Shown here in pieces: positions 1 through 11,755 of a stretch of DNA of 64,000 nt. The DNA lies in assembly GCA_030685235.1 (NCBI GenBank), contig MU839124.1:62001-126000 (forward strand). The letters run 5' to 3'. The translations under genes and the position numbers were made by a program. The notes below the pieces were generated by a model that was given only the letters and a program-made list of their open reading frames with translations, was not told where the DNA came from and ran no database searches. The stretch comes from Copromyces sp. CBS 386.78 (Eukaryota > Ascomycota > Sordariomycetes > Sordariales > Sordariaceae). Numbering within the stretch: the first letter of the stretch is position 1; each line of letters begins with the position of its first letter.

Positions 1-105
1 GACATGTACCTCCGTATGGATCGAGCACCAACAATCCTTATGGCCCTTTACCACCTCGACATGTACCTCCTCCGTATGGACCGAGCATCAACAACCCTTT
101 CACGC
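1..105 (+). repeat. Two-unit coding tandem repeat at the window edge
   Basis: Two copies of a unit of roughly 57-60 bases beginning cgacatgtacctcc lie head to tail. They encode two Pro/Tyr/Asn-rich segments of the protein at 3-3793. More copies may lie upstream of the window. Confidence 0.6.
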
Positions 106-3100
106 CGCAACATAACGGAGATTACTCTTTCCCATCTCGGCCTTCGGAAACCAAAGTGGAAAAGACTGTTTTCGATGCGGTCCATGATCCCTCCCAGTCA
201 TCAAAAGATATCAGTATTCAGTTTGATCTTCCGATCGAGCAAGACTTGAGTCCATATCTGGATGATTTCTGTCGATTCCGGCGCTTGGGAAGATTCAAAG
301 AGGCTAGGGATCTCTATCAGTCCAAGCTCGCGAAACATAGCACCATTCCATACATCCTTATACACTACGCTGAGATGCTTGTCGTGTCAGGCGACTATAA
401 GAGCTTTCAGGAACTGATTTATCCCAGCCGCGACGAGCAAAAGGATTCGAAGAGCGCGACAGATGGCAAGCTCAAGACTAATTTTGAGCTGTTGAAACTC
501 GTCACACGTTCACCGGTATGGAACTACACTATAGCGGCTATGGAGACTGTCCGGGGTGTTCTAGAGGACCTTGCAGATGAGCAAGTAATGGGATCAACAG
601 AGGTGAGTCGTCCAGGGCTGAGCTCTGTCTTGAAGACATGAAAAAACTCACAAAGATTCAGGTTCAATTGCTCTCCCTTTGTCTCCAAGTATTGAGTTAC
701 TTGAAATCATCTTCGCACAGCCAGGTTGTGTCTCAAGCAGTTCAGGATGCCAAAGCATTGTTGGACCTAGAACTCATCTACTACCGCCTATTGAGCGAAG
801 CTCGTATCTGGGACTTCAGGGATCTTCTCATCAGCGCTGTCTCGCTATTTGGATGGCCGGAGACCATTGCGATGCTCTTTAAGTCCAAAGACACGGATAC
901 GTCACTTGCGCGCATCCACGAGGACTGGGCACAGTTGGGGAACGACGAATCCATCATACTTGGTCTTTTGGACGTTTTCACCTCTCTCATGTTGCAAACC
1001 CGTCCTATCGACCAACCCCCTCATCTTCCGCCACCAGCACTAGTCGAGCATGCCCGAATCTTTGCAGAATCCGTCCAGAAGGATAACGCGGATAACATGA
1101 ACACGCGACCTTTTATTCAGTGGATTCTGGCCAAGACATGGTGGGAAACTCGCCCAACGCCTCGTGGGGCTACCATTGATGACTTCCAAGGGCTCCTGCT
1201 CGAGCAAGGGGATGATATACACCTACCGGTGTTTGTTCCTATCAACCATTCCGAGAAGCCTGGCTGGGCAATGGTTACTGTACGGTCCAAAGCGGCGCAA
1301 CGGAGCGCCGTTGAGGTTGCGCTAGGAGCAGCAATGGAGGGAGACGACTTATATCTACAAGCCCTGGCCCTTAAAATTCTTTGTCGGCAATCCCAGGATC
1401 CAATGAAGCTTTTGGATGTTCTTTCCGCTCTGCAGCTTGATTTACAAGGTGATATAGAAGGCTTCCTAGGCACATGCCTGGCAAGATATCTCTTGCTTCA
1501 GGGACAAAATGAAGCTGACGAGAAGGCACTTTTGCGAAGCCTTAAGCAGCTCGATAACGTCTCGGGCAACTCGTACCTTCATTCCGGCATTAACCCTTCT
1601 TTTCTCTGGGCCCGAGACGTTATCCAAGACCATATTTCAACGAAGGTTACCGGTGAACAAACCCAATCACCTAGTTGGGGAAGGAATTTAAGGATCTATG
1701 GCCCAAGGCTCCCACAGTACATCGCCACGTTCATCGAGGACAACTTTCGTTTGAACGTTCCTCCTCCGATGTCAATATCGTTCAACATCATCGGCAAAAA
1801 GAACACCAACAAAGACGCAGATGCGCCACCAAAGCGTGTATCCTTCAAGATCACCGACCATAAGGACACACAAAAAGGTGCAAATCCGTCACCAAGTCCG
1901 CCGCCTTATCCCCAATACCCAACTTATGAGCTTGACCGTGAAGATTGGAGAAATCGACCTGCCAGTCCCGTATATGATCGAACGGGACAGCCACCACCTG
2001 CAACCCACAATACCGTCCGTGATCCATATCCTCGCGACTCATATCATCGTGATCCCCATCCTCGTGATTCATATCATCGCGACCCACATCATCGCGACTA
2101 CGACTCATACGACGACGAGCATTGGTCTGATGATCCAGAGGGATACGCACGCCGTAGCTGGTCATCGAGGGATGAAAGCGCTCACCAGAGGGATAAGGAG
2201 TTCGACAGGTTGGAGTTGGAGAGGGTGAAGGCAGAAGTTGCGGCACTCAAACTTGACAACGACAAGAGGAAACTTGACAACGAACTGAGGAAGCAAAACC
2301 TCGCTCAAGAACAGGCTCACGAGGATCGCGACGCGCTGGCCCGGGAACGGCTGGAGAGGCTTGGACTGCCTGCTGAAAAGCCAGAGATGCCAAACTTGTA
2401 TCATGAAAGGCAGAATGTCAAACCATCCGAACCTCCTGCGCATGAGGGAAAACCTACCGGTGATCAAGGCACTGCTGATAATGGACATAATAACTCGACC
2501 AAAACCAACATGGAACTAAAGGTCGAAGCTGATCGGAAAGAGCTCAGCTTCTCATCCAAGTTCCTGAAAGACAACACGGTTACAATCATTGTGCGAAACA
2601 CAGACAACCCGGAGGAAACGGGATATTATCAAATGGATAGCACCGGCTTCCTTTTCAAGCCCGCTCGAGAGATGGATGATAAAGAACTAGCGGCCCTCGC
2701 AAAAGTCTCCAGAGCGGACTTTGGCCCAACACCCAAGGAACGCAAACAAGATGATCCTTCGAGGACGGCCCAACCTCCTTTGGTCCACCGTTCAACTCTC
2801 CCTAAAGGTGCGACAGTTGTTACCCTTCCTGAGAACGACAGCCATGATTCCGAAGAGGCGATAGCCAACGCTCTGGGGATTGGTAAAGAGACCAATGCAA
2901 CATCAACACCAACAACTGGAAAAGGAACTGGACCCACCACAATCAAGCCCAGCAAGCAGCAGCATTTGGCCAAAAGCACACTGAGGGCCCAAAACAGATC
3001 GTCAAGTCGGGCCAGTGCCAGTAGCGCGGACAGCAGCAGCCAACTGAAACCTGCGGCGGCGGCACGGAAACACAAGGGGACTGGTGACTGGCCAAAAAAC

Positions 3101-3793
3101 AATCCGACGACGAAAGAGTCCTCCTCCGATCCTACTCAAAAGGCTCCCCCTCCTCCTCATAAACCGCTTTCAGAAGAGGTCATAGGCGAGCTAAACGCAG
3201 AAGCTGCAGCACGACAACTGAGGACGCGAGGCACCTGGGATACCAGGGCTGAAAGAGATTCCAAACCGGACCTTGGCGTGGATGCCGGCGGCCCAGATGA
3301 TGATGATGATGATGGATGGGACGGCCCGCGGGTGTTTGATTTGGACGACCTTAAGAACAACACAAACCGGATGGATCGAGCACCCACCCCTCCACCACGA
3401 AGAAGCACGATGGAAGGGACCCCGGTAGAAAACGCACCCGCCCCTCCACCACGACGAAGCACGGTGGAAAATGCCGATGATGAAGAGGATTGGATTCGCC
3501 CAACAGCAGCAGTAGCAGCAAAAAAGGATGCTGAGACACCACTCATCACGGGTAAATTCCCAAGTACAAGTAAGAAGGGTGAAGAAAAAGCGTCGTCTTC
3601 GAAGAAGGGTGGTCCCGCGCAGAAAGCAAGTAGCAGCAACAACCCAACAACAGGATCAGCAGCAGCTAATAACAACAACCAAAAGATTGCTGAAGATGCG
3701 GAGGAGAATAATTCTGAGTACGAGTGGGCACGGAAGATAAGTGAAAGGTTGACAGGAGCAAACGAGTACATTGACCAGGACCTACCTCTTTAA
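3..3793 (+). CDS. Uncharacterised fungal protein, 5' end outside window (paralog of the gene at 4419-8630)
   Basis: Reading is open from the first full codon at 3, so the start lies upstream. Exons are 3-602 and 662-3793. The 59 bp intron has a GTGAGT donor and CAG acceptor, and joining gives GSTE-VQLLSLCLQV, matching GSTE-IQLYTLCLQV in the paralog. The 1243 visible residues begin with a Pro/Tyr-rich stretch in which HVPP(P)YG occurs twice. A helical, TPR-like region follows (RRLGRF about residue 93, WDFRDL about 250, FIQWILAKT about 351, FLWARDVI about 510), then a His/Arg/Asp/Tyr repeat stretch, a charged coil (about 716-757), a short beta-like segment (DNTVTIIVRN), an Asp run, and two copies of a Pro-Arg motif (PPPRRST). 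I recognise no catalytic motif. The protein looks like a scaffold with a folded core and disordered tail. The gene model is well supported; the function is unknown. Confidence 0.8.
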
Positions 3794-4418
3794 CGGTCCT
3801 ATTGACAGACAATAGTATGCTGAAGTATAAGGTACTCAAAACAGGAGGGCAAAATGTCTAGGCTCGTAATAATCATTTCTTGCGATAATAGAATGGCAAC
3901 GAGTGTTTCAACTAAACATAAAATGCGTACAAATGGCCCTGCAACGTCGACACAATCTCATGCTACCCAGTCCAGAGTGTGTTGAACATATTACACTGAG
4001 ATATTCTGACGAGTGTCGACATGGAGAATAGGGGCGGCCATCCTTCCAGTTGAGTGGCACGAGCCATGCTTACTCTAACCCCAACCGTAGAGTCTTCGCA
4101 CACTTTTGTGCCCCTCCTGCTCAGTGCCAGACTCGTTCTTTGCCTCCCGTCTGCCGATTCTTCTCATTCACCAGCCTAATGACTCGTGTTGTTGACCTGC
4201 AATATTCCGGAGTGTGAGGTACTCAGGATGACACAATGTTCGGTGCTTTTTGTTTTCTTTCTGCCTCACGAATTTCGATCATGTACTTTCCCGTTAATAC
4301 AAGGGTTAGAATTAGACGCGTCGCTTCCTTCACTAATCCGCCTAGACGTCTGTTGGTCGGTATTTCAGTGGCCATGTTAAGAATGCATAGAAGCGGGTTA
4401 CGCCTACTGAACCTATCC
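3794..4418. other. Convergent intergenic region
   Basis: This 625-base gap lies between the stop codons of two tail-to-tail paralogs and must hold both 3' untranslated regions. I see no gene-like reading frame, repeat or RNA gene in it. Confidence 0.6.
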
Positions 4419-7400
4419 CTAATACCAACTGGGCCCCGTGGTCATGAAAGAATCTCCTCTCTCCTCAAATTTAGCAGCGAGAATGTCGAGCCGGCGTTGC
4501 TCTCTCAACGTGAACATCCCAGGCGTTTTCTCCTTCTTGAGTTTGAGCATTTCAAGCTCCGCTGCTTCTTCATCGAGCTTTGCATTCTCTTTTGCAAGTT
4601 TCGCTTCCTCTTCATTGCGGTATTGCCCATCCTGCTCAGCTGACTCGCTCTTTGCCTCCACCTGCTCGTTCCTCTCATTCTTTTCCTCTTCTTCCTCTGT
4701 CTGAATTGACACCCTCATAGGCTTTCTCTTCGCGCCAGACTCTGAGGACCCTCTGACTTGGCTAGCCTTCTCCTCCTTGCCCTTGGCTTTGGTTGAAGTT
4801 GGGGTTTTGAAAATATCTAAGAATGTCGTCCGCTTCTTGCTGTCCGCTCCGGCGGCAATGGCAGTGGTCCGTTCATTTTGCCCTTCCATTATTTGGACCT
4901 TACGCCGCGACGGAGGCTCTGGCACGTCCTTCATCCGATCAAGGATTTCATCCCGCAAGGCAGGGTCATTTTCTGGGTCCTCTTCATCAGAGAGAGATTC
5001 CAACTTCTCCACGTTCGAGTCGTCGCCGTCGACCACGCTATGTTCTGATGAGTTGGGGTCGTTGTACGCCGTGACACTCCCGCTTCTTCTGTTTTTACTG
5101 ACCGATGCTTCGTTCAGCTGGTCGAGCACCTCTTTGGAAATCCCAGCTCTTCTCGCTGCTCGTGTCTTGGATGAGTCTCGTGTCTTGGATGACTCCCTCG
5201 TCGTTCTCTTGTGATTCCAATGACCATCATACTCTGCCGCCGGAGGCATACTCATCGGCCAACTACTTGTGCGCCCAATGCCCTGGTTTAGCTGGAAACG
5301 GTCACTCAGTGTCCTGGTGATGGGCCTGAGAGGCACGGGGCCTCCGGGCATGTAACCGGTACGGTCGTTGTGATTGATAGCCATATGGCTATTGCGTAAC
5401 TGAGTGGCTTCAGCCTCGATTTGTTTAATCTGAAGTTGGAACGCCAGATCCTCGTCTCTTTGATGTTGTCTGTGTGATGCTTGCGCCTGGCGCAATTGGC
5501 TAGCCTGGGCTTCGAGCTCTTCGATGTAGTGCAGTGAGGTTGAATCCCGGTGATGTCCCCAATTCTGCAGCCTGTCTTGGGCAAGACGCCTATCTTTAAC
5601 CCTAACGGGATTTGAAATTTTCCTCGGAGTCACACCAGCGTCACCAGCCAGTTGCCCTGGCCTCGAAATGGTTCGTTTGGGACCCTCGGGTTCAACCTTT
5701 CGAGAATCGGGCTGAGTATCATGAGTCTTGGTTGACGGCTCTTTGTCGGCGTTCATGGCGCCTTGGACAGCCCCGTTCTTGTCTATCACGTAGATGGTTG
5801 ATTTAGTAGGGTCAGTTTTGCTCGTGACTGTTACTGTCAGCGTGTTGCTGTCTAACAGAGAGGGCGGAAACTCCAGATTCGGCAATTCCTTATTTACGCG
5901 GATAGATGTGGACGGCTCGCTGGCGTCGTCGCTTTGGGAACTGTCAGAATCGTTCGCTATCCGATCGAAGGTGTCTTCGACTGCCGTAGTATCTTTTGTA
6001 GAGCCGCGCGTTAGTCGATGAGCACGGGGTTCGTCCATAGGGACACTGCCGACTCTTTCAACAAATGTCCTTTCCCCATCTCCAGGATTATTTTGTTTAT
6101 CCGGTTGACCCTCAGCACAACTGTGTGGATCCATCGATGGGTTCATAGCATGAACTGGGGCCTTCGGGACATACAAAAGCGAAGCCAGCGCACTGTCGGA
6201 CTCCAAAAAGTCGAAAGGGCTCGGGCGATTGGAGTTAGAGTTCCCTGATATTGGCATTGGGCCCTCAAGATTCTCCTGTCTGTCTTCGAGACGACCGTTC
6301 CCCGGATCTAACACATGATTGTTTTCCAAAGCCTGGTTAGATTGGGCGGCCGATCTACCCAGGTACATCGCTGATATCGATCGCTTTGACGAGCTCAACG
6401 TGGAACCGAGGTTTTGGCTCACAAAATCCACCACGTATCGCGGAAGCTTCGTGCCATAACCATGAAGGTCAAGCCACCAGACCGCTGACTTCTCAAGTTC
6501 ACCCGAGGTCTGGGCTTCGAGGTGCCCACGGATCACGTCTCTGGCCCATAGAAACGTCGGATTGATGAAGGACTTGTTTTGAAATCCCTTTGAGCTACTC
6601 TCAACCTTCTTGAAACTCTCGAGCAGGTTCTCTTCATCCTCTCGGCTTCGCAAGGTGAGATACTTTGAGAGACAAGTCTGAAGAAACCCTTCTCTGTCGC
6701 CAAGCTTATTTAGATGTAAACTCGCAAGAGAGTCTAGCACGTTGCCTGGGACCTCTGAATGCAGAGCGAGAATCTTTAGGCCAAGTGACTGAAGAGTGTA
6801 GTCGCCGATATCTTTGGCCGCCTGAATGGCAACTTCAATCGAACGAATCTGAGCGACATTGGCCGGGTTCTGAAACATATCCCAGGCTGGCTTCTCCAAA
6901 TGCCGAACAGGCACAAAGATAGGCAGATGTACACCGTTGTCTCCAAGATCGAGTAAGAGTCCAGGAAAATCTTCTAATGTTATTCCATCAGAGCGTTGCG
7001 GTACTGCACTCATTCCGGCCAGAGTCTTTGCTAGTATCCACTGAATGAAAGGTCGAGTTTTCATGTGTTGGAGGCTGATAGTTTGTACCGTTTCTGCGAG
7101 TGAACGAGAGTATATGCAGAGCAGTTCTGTAATCTGTCTTTTTTCGGTGGCACGATTTTGCAATACCAAGGTGGTAAAAAGATCGAGCAGACCGAGAATC
7201 ATGGACTCGTTGTTTTTGGACTGACGCCAGTCTTGATTAATTTCCTCAAGAATATCGCAAAGACGTCTTGGGCCGAAGATGAGTGACGCCGTTTTTTGCC
7301 ATCCATATGAGGAGATGGCCGTGACAAACAGGTCTCTAAAGTCCCAGATTCGGTGCTCACCCAAAAGCCGGCTATACATCTCACCCCAGTTGATGATGTC

Positions 7401-8630
7401 TGCTGAATTGTAGCATTCATCAATGTCGGGGCGCATAGCTTGGTCAGAAGAGTCCCGGATAAGCTTCATCACTTGAAGACAAAGTGTATATAATTGGATC
7501 TAAGATTCGTTTTAGCATATGAAGTACAGATACGACTTTTGTGAACGCACCTCCGTCGAGCCCCAAATGGTCTCTGTTTTCAAGAACGTAAGGATAGTCC
7601 GAACGACTTGCATTATAGCTGCAGGGTAATCAACGAAGAGTGGCTGAGCCAGGAACTTCATCAACTCGAAGCTAGCCGCAAGCTCGTTGTTTGGTAACGC
7701 AGGGCCTGTGTGGAAGAAGTCGTCCGGATAGACAAGTTGACGGAATTCCTTGAAATCACCAGCAGCAAAGAGCATCTCGGCATATTGCACGAACACATAT
7801 GGAGTCGTCCGGAAAAGCTCGAGTTGTGTTTCAAAGAACTCCTTTGCGTCATTAAACCGACCCAAGCGCTTGAATCGACTAAAGGCCTCAAGGTCGGTTC
7901 TCGGATCATCCTCAATAGATATCTCGAGTTGCACGCAAATGTCTTTCGTTGACACAGAGGGATCGTGAACTGCATCGACAGCCCTACGCTTTTTAACTTT
8001 GGACTTGTCATCCGTGATGGCGGATGCTTGACTTCCATCTGATATGCCAGCTGGATGCACTGAAGTAGGAACCAATGCTTTGGCCGTGTCCGTGTGTTTC
8101 TCAGCCATTATTTCAGTGGAAACCTTGTCCCGAGGGACAACTGAATTCGTGGTGGGAATCGGTGGAAGTGTTGGCGCTGGAGGAAGTGGCGAGGGTGGCC
8201 TGTGTTGGTAGGCCCGTGACATACCATGGGCCTCAAGGCTAAATTGAGCTTGCTGCTCAGATTGGCGTTGTGGTATATATCGAACCGGTACCAGTGGATT
8301 CTCATTCTGTGTCTGAAAGGGATTATTAGCAAACCGCGAGGGCCGCCGTGATGCGGGAAAATGAGAAGTGGCCTGTATAGGTTGAAGATGCCTTCTGGGG
8401 AGAGGGTCAGGCTCAAGATGTCCTCCCGCTTGTTGGTCCAGCCAGCTTGACATTCTGTGAGCGGGATGGCCTGTGGAATCGGGAGTATCGGAGCCAATTG
8501 TGGAAGAGTCGGGTGTCGCGACGTAAACACTAGTTGCAAAACCTTCCTCAGCGTCCCGGCTCGGATGATAGCCACGTTCAACGCTACGCGCTCTCCACAC
8601 CCTCCTTGAGAACAACCGCGACGAGTCCAT
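4419..8630 (-). CDS. Uncharacterised fungal protein, complete paralog of the gene at 3-3793
   Basis: Exons read on the minus strand are 8630-7551 and 7499-4419, separated by a 51 bp intron (GTGCGT donor, TTAG acceptor) at the same place as in the paralog. The start is the ATG at 8630; the open frame runs 7 codons further upstream but has no ATG there. The 1386-residue product has a disordered, Pro-rich N-terminus and a helical core sharing many motifs with its neighbour: RLGRF, YAEML, WDFRDL (about residue 413), NES-ILGLLD, FIQWILAKT (about 513) and INP-FLWARD (about 671). A variable tail with Gln/Glu-rich coils follows, including a Lys/Glu coil near the end. No enzymatic motif is seen. The tails diverge far more than the cores, which suggests that the core carries the conserved role. 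The function is unknown. Confidence 0.82.
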
Positions 8631-9385
8631 GTGAATTTTGAGGAATGACAACGAAATACCTGCGAAAAGGCTGTTTTCATAACACCTTTAAGCGGAGATC
8701 AAGAAAGAGGACGAGTATAAAAGTTTTTGGTAGAGGGCTATTCATTTACCACCTCATATCATATGGCCCAGGGGTTTGGCGGCCTCAACTAGGAGGAGGA
8801 ACAGAAACGGTAATCCGGACATAGTAAGTCGAACTGCAGGGTCTCGAAGCTGAAGCTAAACCCCAGAGACATCTGTGTAGAGTAGATTCAACCTTGCGAA
8901 CACCAAACAGCCATTTGGCCCCCAACTGTCTGGAGTGTAGGGATGAATGCGAATAAGCGCCAGCCTTGTCAAATCTAAGAGGCGGGGAAAGTAGTCGACA
9001 AGTTTTGTGAAGGGGCGAAGCGTCTCGAGATGGCGCCCAACAGGGTAACACTGCATCAAGCTGATGTTCGGCTCAACGAATCGAGAACCGCTATTGAAAG
9101 AGGCAGTATCCCCCTTCGGAGCTTGCAGACGCGAACCGGTTCGCAACGTTTTTGATCCCGCAAATTGTCGCAGAAGCTGCAGAGGCGGAAAGGAAGGCAG
9201 AAGGCCGGCTGCCTGGGGTTCATTGACAGATATACCCATGTTAACTACGCCGGTCAATGAGGAGATGATGGTTAAATCCTGCACTTTCCCGTGGAAGTTG
9301 TATCCTAACCGTCAGGTTATTCTGGCGTTTTAGCAGTTAGCGAAATTCCTATTCTGGAGCAACAAACCTTCAATTGTTCAACACC
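8631..9385. other. Divergent promoter region
   Basis: This 755-base gap separates the 5' ends of two head-to-head genes. Open frames exist on both strands but lack any recognisable domain. I read it as two promoters and leaders. Confidence 0.5.
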
Positions 9386-11113
9386 ATGGAACGACCTACA
9401 CGGCCAGAACTTTTTCTTAAGACTCATAAGTATGGGCGATGTGACTACGAAAAGTTTGACGACAGCATTTCGTCCATTGTCCGTGCCGGGCAAGGATCAA
9501 TTGGAAAAGTGAAGATTGACTGTCGGTTCCTCCTCACCAAATCGCAGTGGGGATACATGGGATCCAATCCTGGGCTTCGAAAGTGCCCGGCTGGTATCAT
9601 CTACCTGGACCTCGACATATATCAACCTCGGGACTGCAGACTGGAGTCAGCAACTTTTACCGTGACTCTGGAGGAAGAGTACGACGAAAAGGATGTTGTA
9701 TCACCGAGCCTACCGATCTTCCCGGTGACAATGACCGACTATTATGGCCCGAAGCAAATCCGCGGCGTGGAACGAACAAGGCAGATAAGGCGCAAGAAGC
9801 AAATTATACCGGATGTCAATATACTAGGCCATGGCGTAGGTGGACTTGGCGTCGAAACCGAAAGGAAAATGGACGAGGCCAGCAGATGGGCTTTCTCGGG
9901 GCATCTGGATTCCAGCAACGGCGGTCACATCTACAACCGATTAATCTGGAGCTTGGACGAAAACTTTCTTGAGCAACAATCGCTGCACAAGCCCACAATC
10001 CACACAGCATTTGCGCTGCAACACAATGCGAAAGGCTTCACCATGACTGTCGACGTGAATGGGAGGCTAGAGGCGTGGACGGACAGGTTCAAAACGAAAG
10101 TCAAGAAAAGATTTGGAGGGAATAAAGCCAAGTCGCGAGACACGGCGAGCACCAAATTCCAATGGAGCCAGGGTTATACCTCATCCTCGTGGCTGGACGA
10201 GAATGCTCGAGGTCTCCCACACGCAATGGAGTACGAGAACATGCTCAGCATCCCAGTCGAGATGCCGGACGCCCTCCCAGCCAACTTTGGCCCACCCCAA
10301 GGATTCAACACGGGCTACAACATACCTCATCACAACTCACACGAGACCACGCAAGATGTGCAAAGCCCCCCCGGAGGCCAGACAACCTGGGCGATGCCTG
10401 GACTACGCGCAGAAACGCAGCCTGGATTGTTGGAGTCCAGCGGTCCTCTTCAGCATTTGCCGCCGTTGACCCTCGAGGATATGGCTGTTGCGGCTGGTTT
10501 CTCGTCACCTAGTCCACCTGTGGCTTCAAGGCGATCAGAACGCTCCCCAAGGTCACCTGTGTCAAGCGATGTGACGATGGTGGAAGATTGCAGGGACAGC
10601 GAAGGTGGTGAACATAACACGGAGGAGGACGAAAGCGAGGAGGATAAGGCCGTGGATGAGGATGTTTCTGTTAGACAAACGGAAGCCTATCAACAGACTC
10701 GGAGTCAGAGCAAGGCCGAGGTGCCGAGAAGAAAATTGGCAGAAGGTGATTGCGAGGAAGAAGTGGAGGAGGAAGAAGCGGAAGGAGAGAGGATAGATGT
10801 TGGCCTATTGCTCCTGCTGTATTGGCTCCGATCGACGGGCATGACGATTCTGGAATTCCTCTTTGCCGTTTTCACCTTCCCTCCAGGCCCGACTATCAGC
10901 GAGTCAGTTGTAAAAGTGGAAGGAAGTGGGAAGAAGACGAGGCAAGAGAAACACAAGACACAGAGATTGAGGAGGACACCGAAACCCATCGCCCCCCGAA
11001 AAGAGAAAGTGCCGTGGGAGATGCGGTCCGATGAGGAAACACTTGTTTGTCTGGGTTCCAACCGCGAGCGAAAAAGGGAACAAAAGGAAAGACTGAGACA
11101 GAAGATGAAGTGA
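9386..11113 (+). CDS. Uncharacterised fungal protein with one C-terminal hydrophobic segment
   Basis: A single exon of 575 codons. The start is the ATG at 9386 (ATGGAACGA); the frame extends four codons upstream without another ATG. Residues 1-230 look like a compact beta-rich domain, with TFTVTLEEEYD, a DYYGPKQIRG segment, a W-FSGHL motif, an LIWSLDEN strand, and HTAFAL followed by FTMTVDVNGRLEAWTDRFK. The middle is Pro/Ser-rich and disordered. An acidic run follows (about residues 410-470), then a hydrophobic stretch at about 470-500 (GLLLLLYWLRS and ILEFLFAVFTF) that could be a membrane anchor, and a basic tail. The order suggests a tail-anchored or membrane-associated protein with a cytoplasmic N-terminal domain. 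I know similar hypothetical proteins in other filamentous fungi but no function for them. Confidence 0.75.
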   Translation: MERPTRPELFLKTHKYGRCDYEKFDDSISSIVRAGQGSIGKVKIDCRFLLTKSQWGYMGSNPGLRKCPAGIIYLDLDIYQPRDCRLESATFTVTLEEEYDEKDVVSPSLPIFPVTMTDYYGPKQIRGVERTRQIRRKKQIIPDVNILGHGVGGLGVETERKMDEASRWAFSGHLDSSNGGHIYNRLIWSLDENFLEQQSLHKPTIHTAFALQHNAKGFTMTVDVNGRLEAWTDRFKTKVKKRFGGNKAKSRDTASTKFQWSQGYTSSSWLDENARGLPHAMEYENMLSIPVEMPDALPANFGPPQGFNTGYNIPHHNSHETTQDVQSPPGGQTTWAMPGLRAETQPGLLESSGPLQHLPPLTLEDMAVAAGFSSPSPPVASRRSERSPRSPVSSDVTMVEDCRDSEGGEHNTEEDESEEDKAVDEDVSVRQTEAYQQTRSQSKAEVPRRKLAEGDCEEEVEEEEAEGERIDVGLLLLLYWLRSTGMTILEFLFAVFTFPPGPTISESVVKVEGSGKKTRQEKHKTQRLRRTPKPIAPRKEKVPWEMRSDEETLVCLGSNRERKREQKERLRQKMK

Positions 11114-11755
11114 ATTATGGAGATGGTATTGTACAGTTGAAAATGAGGCGATAGAGAATATCACGATGTTCAGGTTGATGTGATTGAAGACAATCGGACA
11201 CTGACTGACGACCGCAAAGATCTTGTCGTTCCATTGTCCAGTTGCTGGCAAGTTCAGATGTCGCTGCCAAGGGTCCTGTAACTGACCCGCACAGCCTCCA
11301 AAACCCAGCGCTATTGGAGGCGGGGGTTGCGCACTGACCACCTCCCCCCGGCGTGTAGGTTCCATGCTGCAACGCCGCTTCCCTTCCAGAGAACACCAAA
11401 CAACTAAGGTATCTCCAAGGAAGCTGTTAGCCAAACATAACTCCTATCATCAGGTAATATCCCGAATTTCAATTCAAAGCAAAGTCACTAACGAATCCAA
11501 GCTTGGGCTTTGAATACCTAAACAAGAGATTCTTGAGATTGATATCTCCTTGCGCTTCTTAACTTTACCCTGACCCTTTTGGCTATCCTTAAGTGGTGGG
11601 TCCTCAACAGAGTGGGCAACCTCCTGAGAGTTGACGCGTGCAGCCGAGCTGGTACCAAAGACGAGAGATTTAACGGCTGCCACTAAGTTGGGACTGGAGG
11701 TTCAATATTTTGATATTTTTGCCGAGTCATCCTTTAGAGGTATCGCCAAGTGGAA
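11114..11755. other. Intergenic region upstream of COG8
   Basis: 642 bases holding the 3' end of the preceding gene and the COG8 promoter and leader. I see no supported gene. Confidence 0.5.

Noticed and set aside
8631..8651. Upstream extension of the paralog gene to 8651
   Set aside because: The first codon there is TTG; the first ATG in frame is at 8630.
8785..9333. Open frames on both strands between two head-to-head genes
   Set aside because: They overlap one another and lack recognisable content; the region is best read as promoters.
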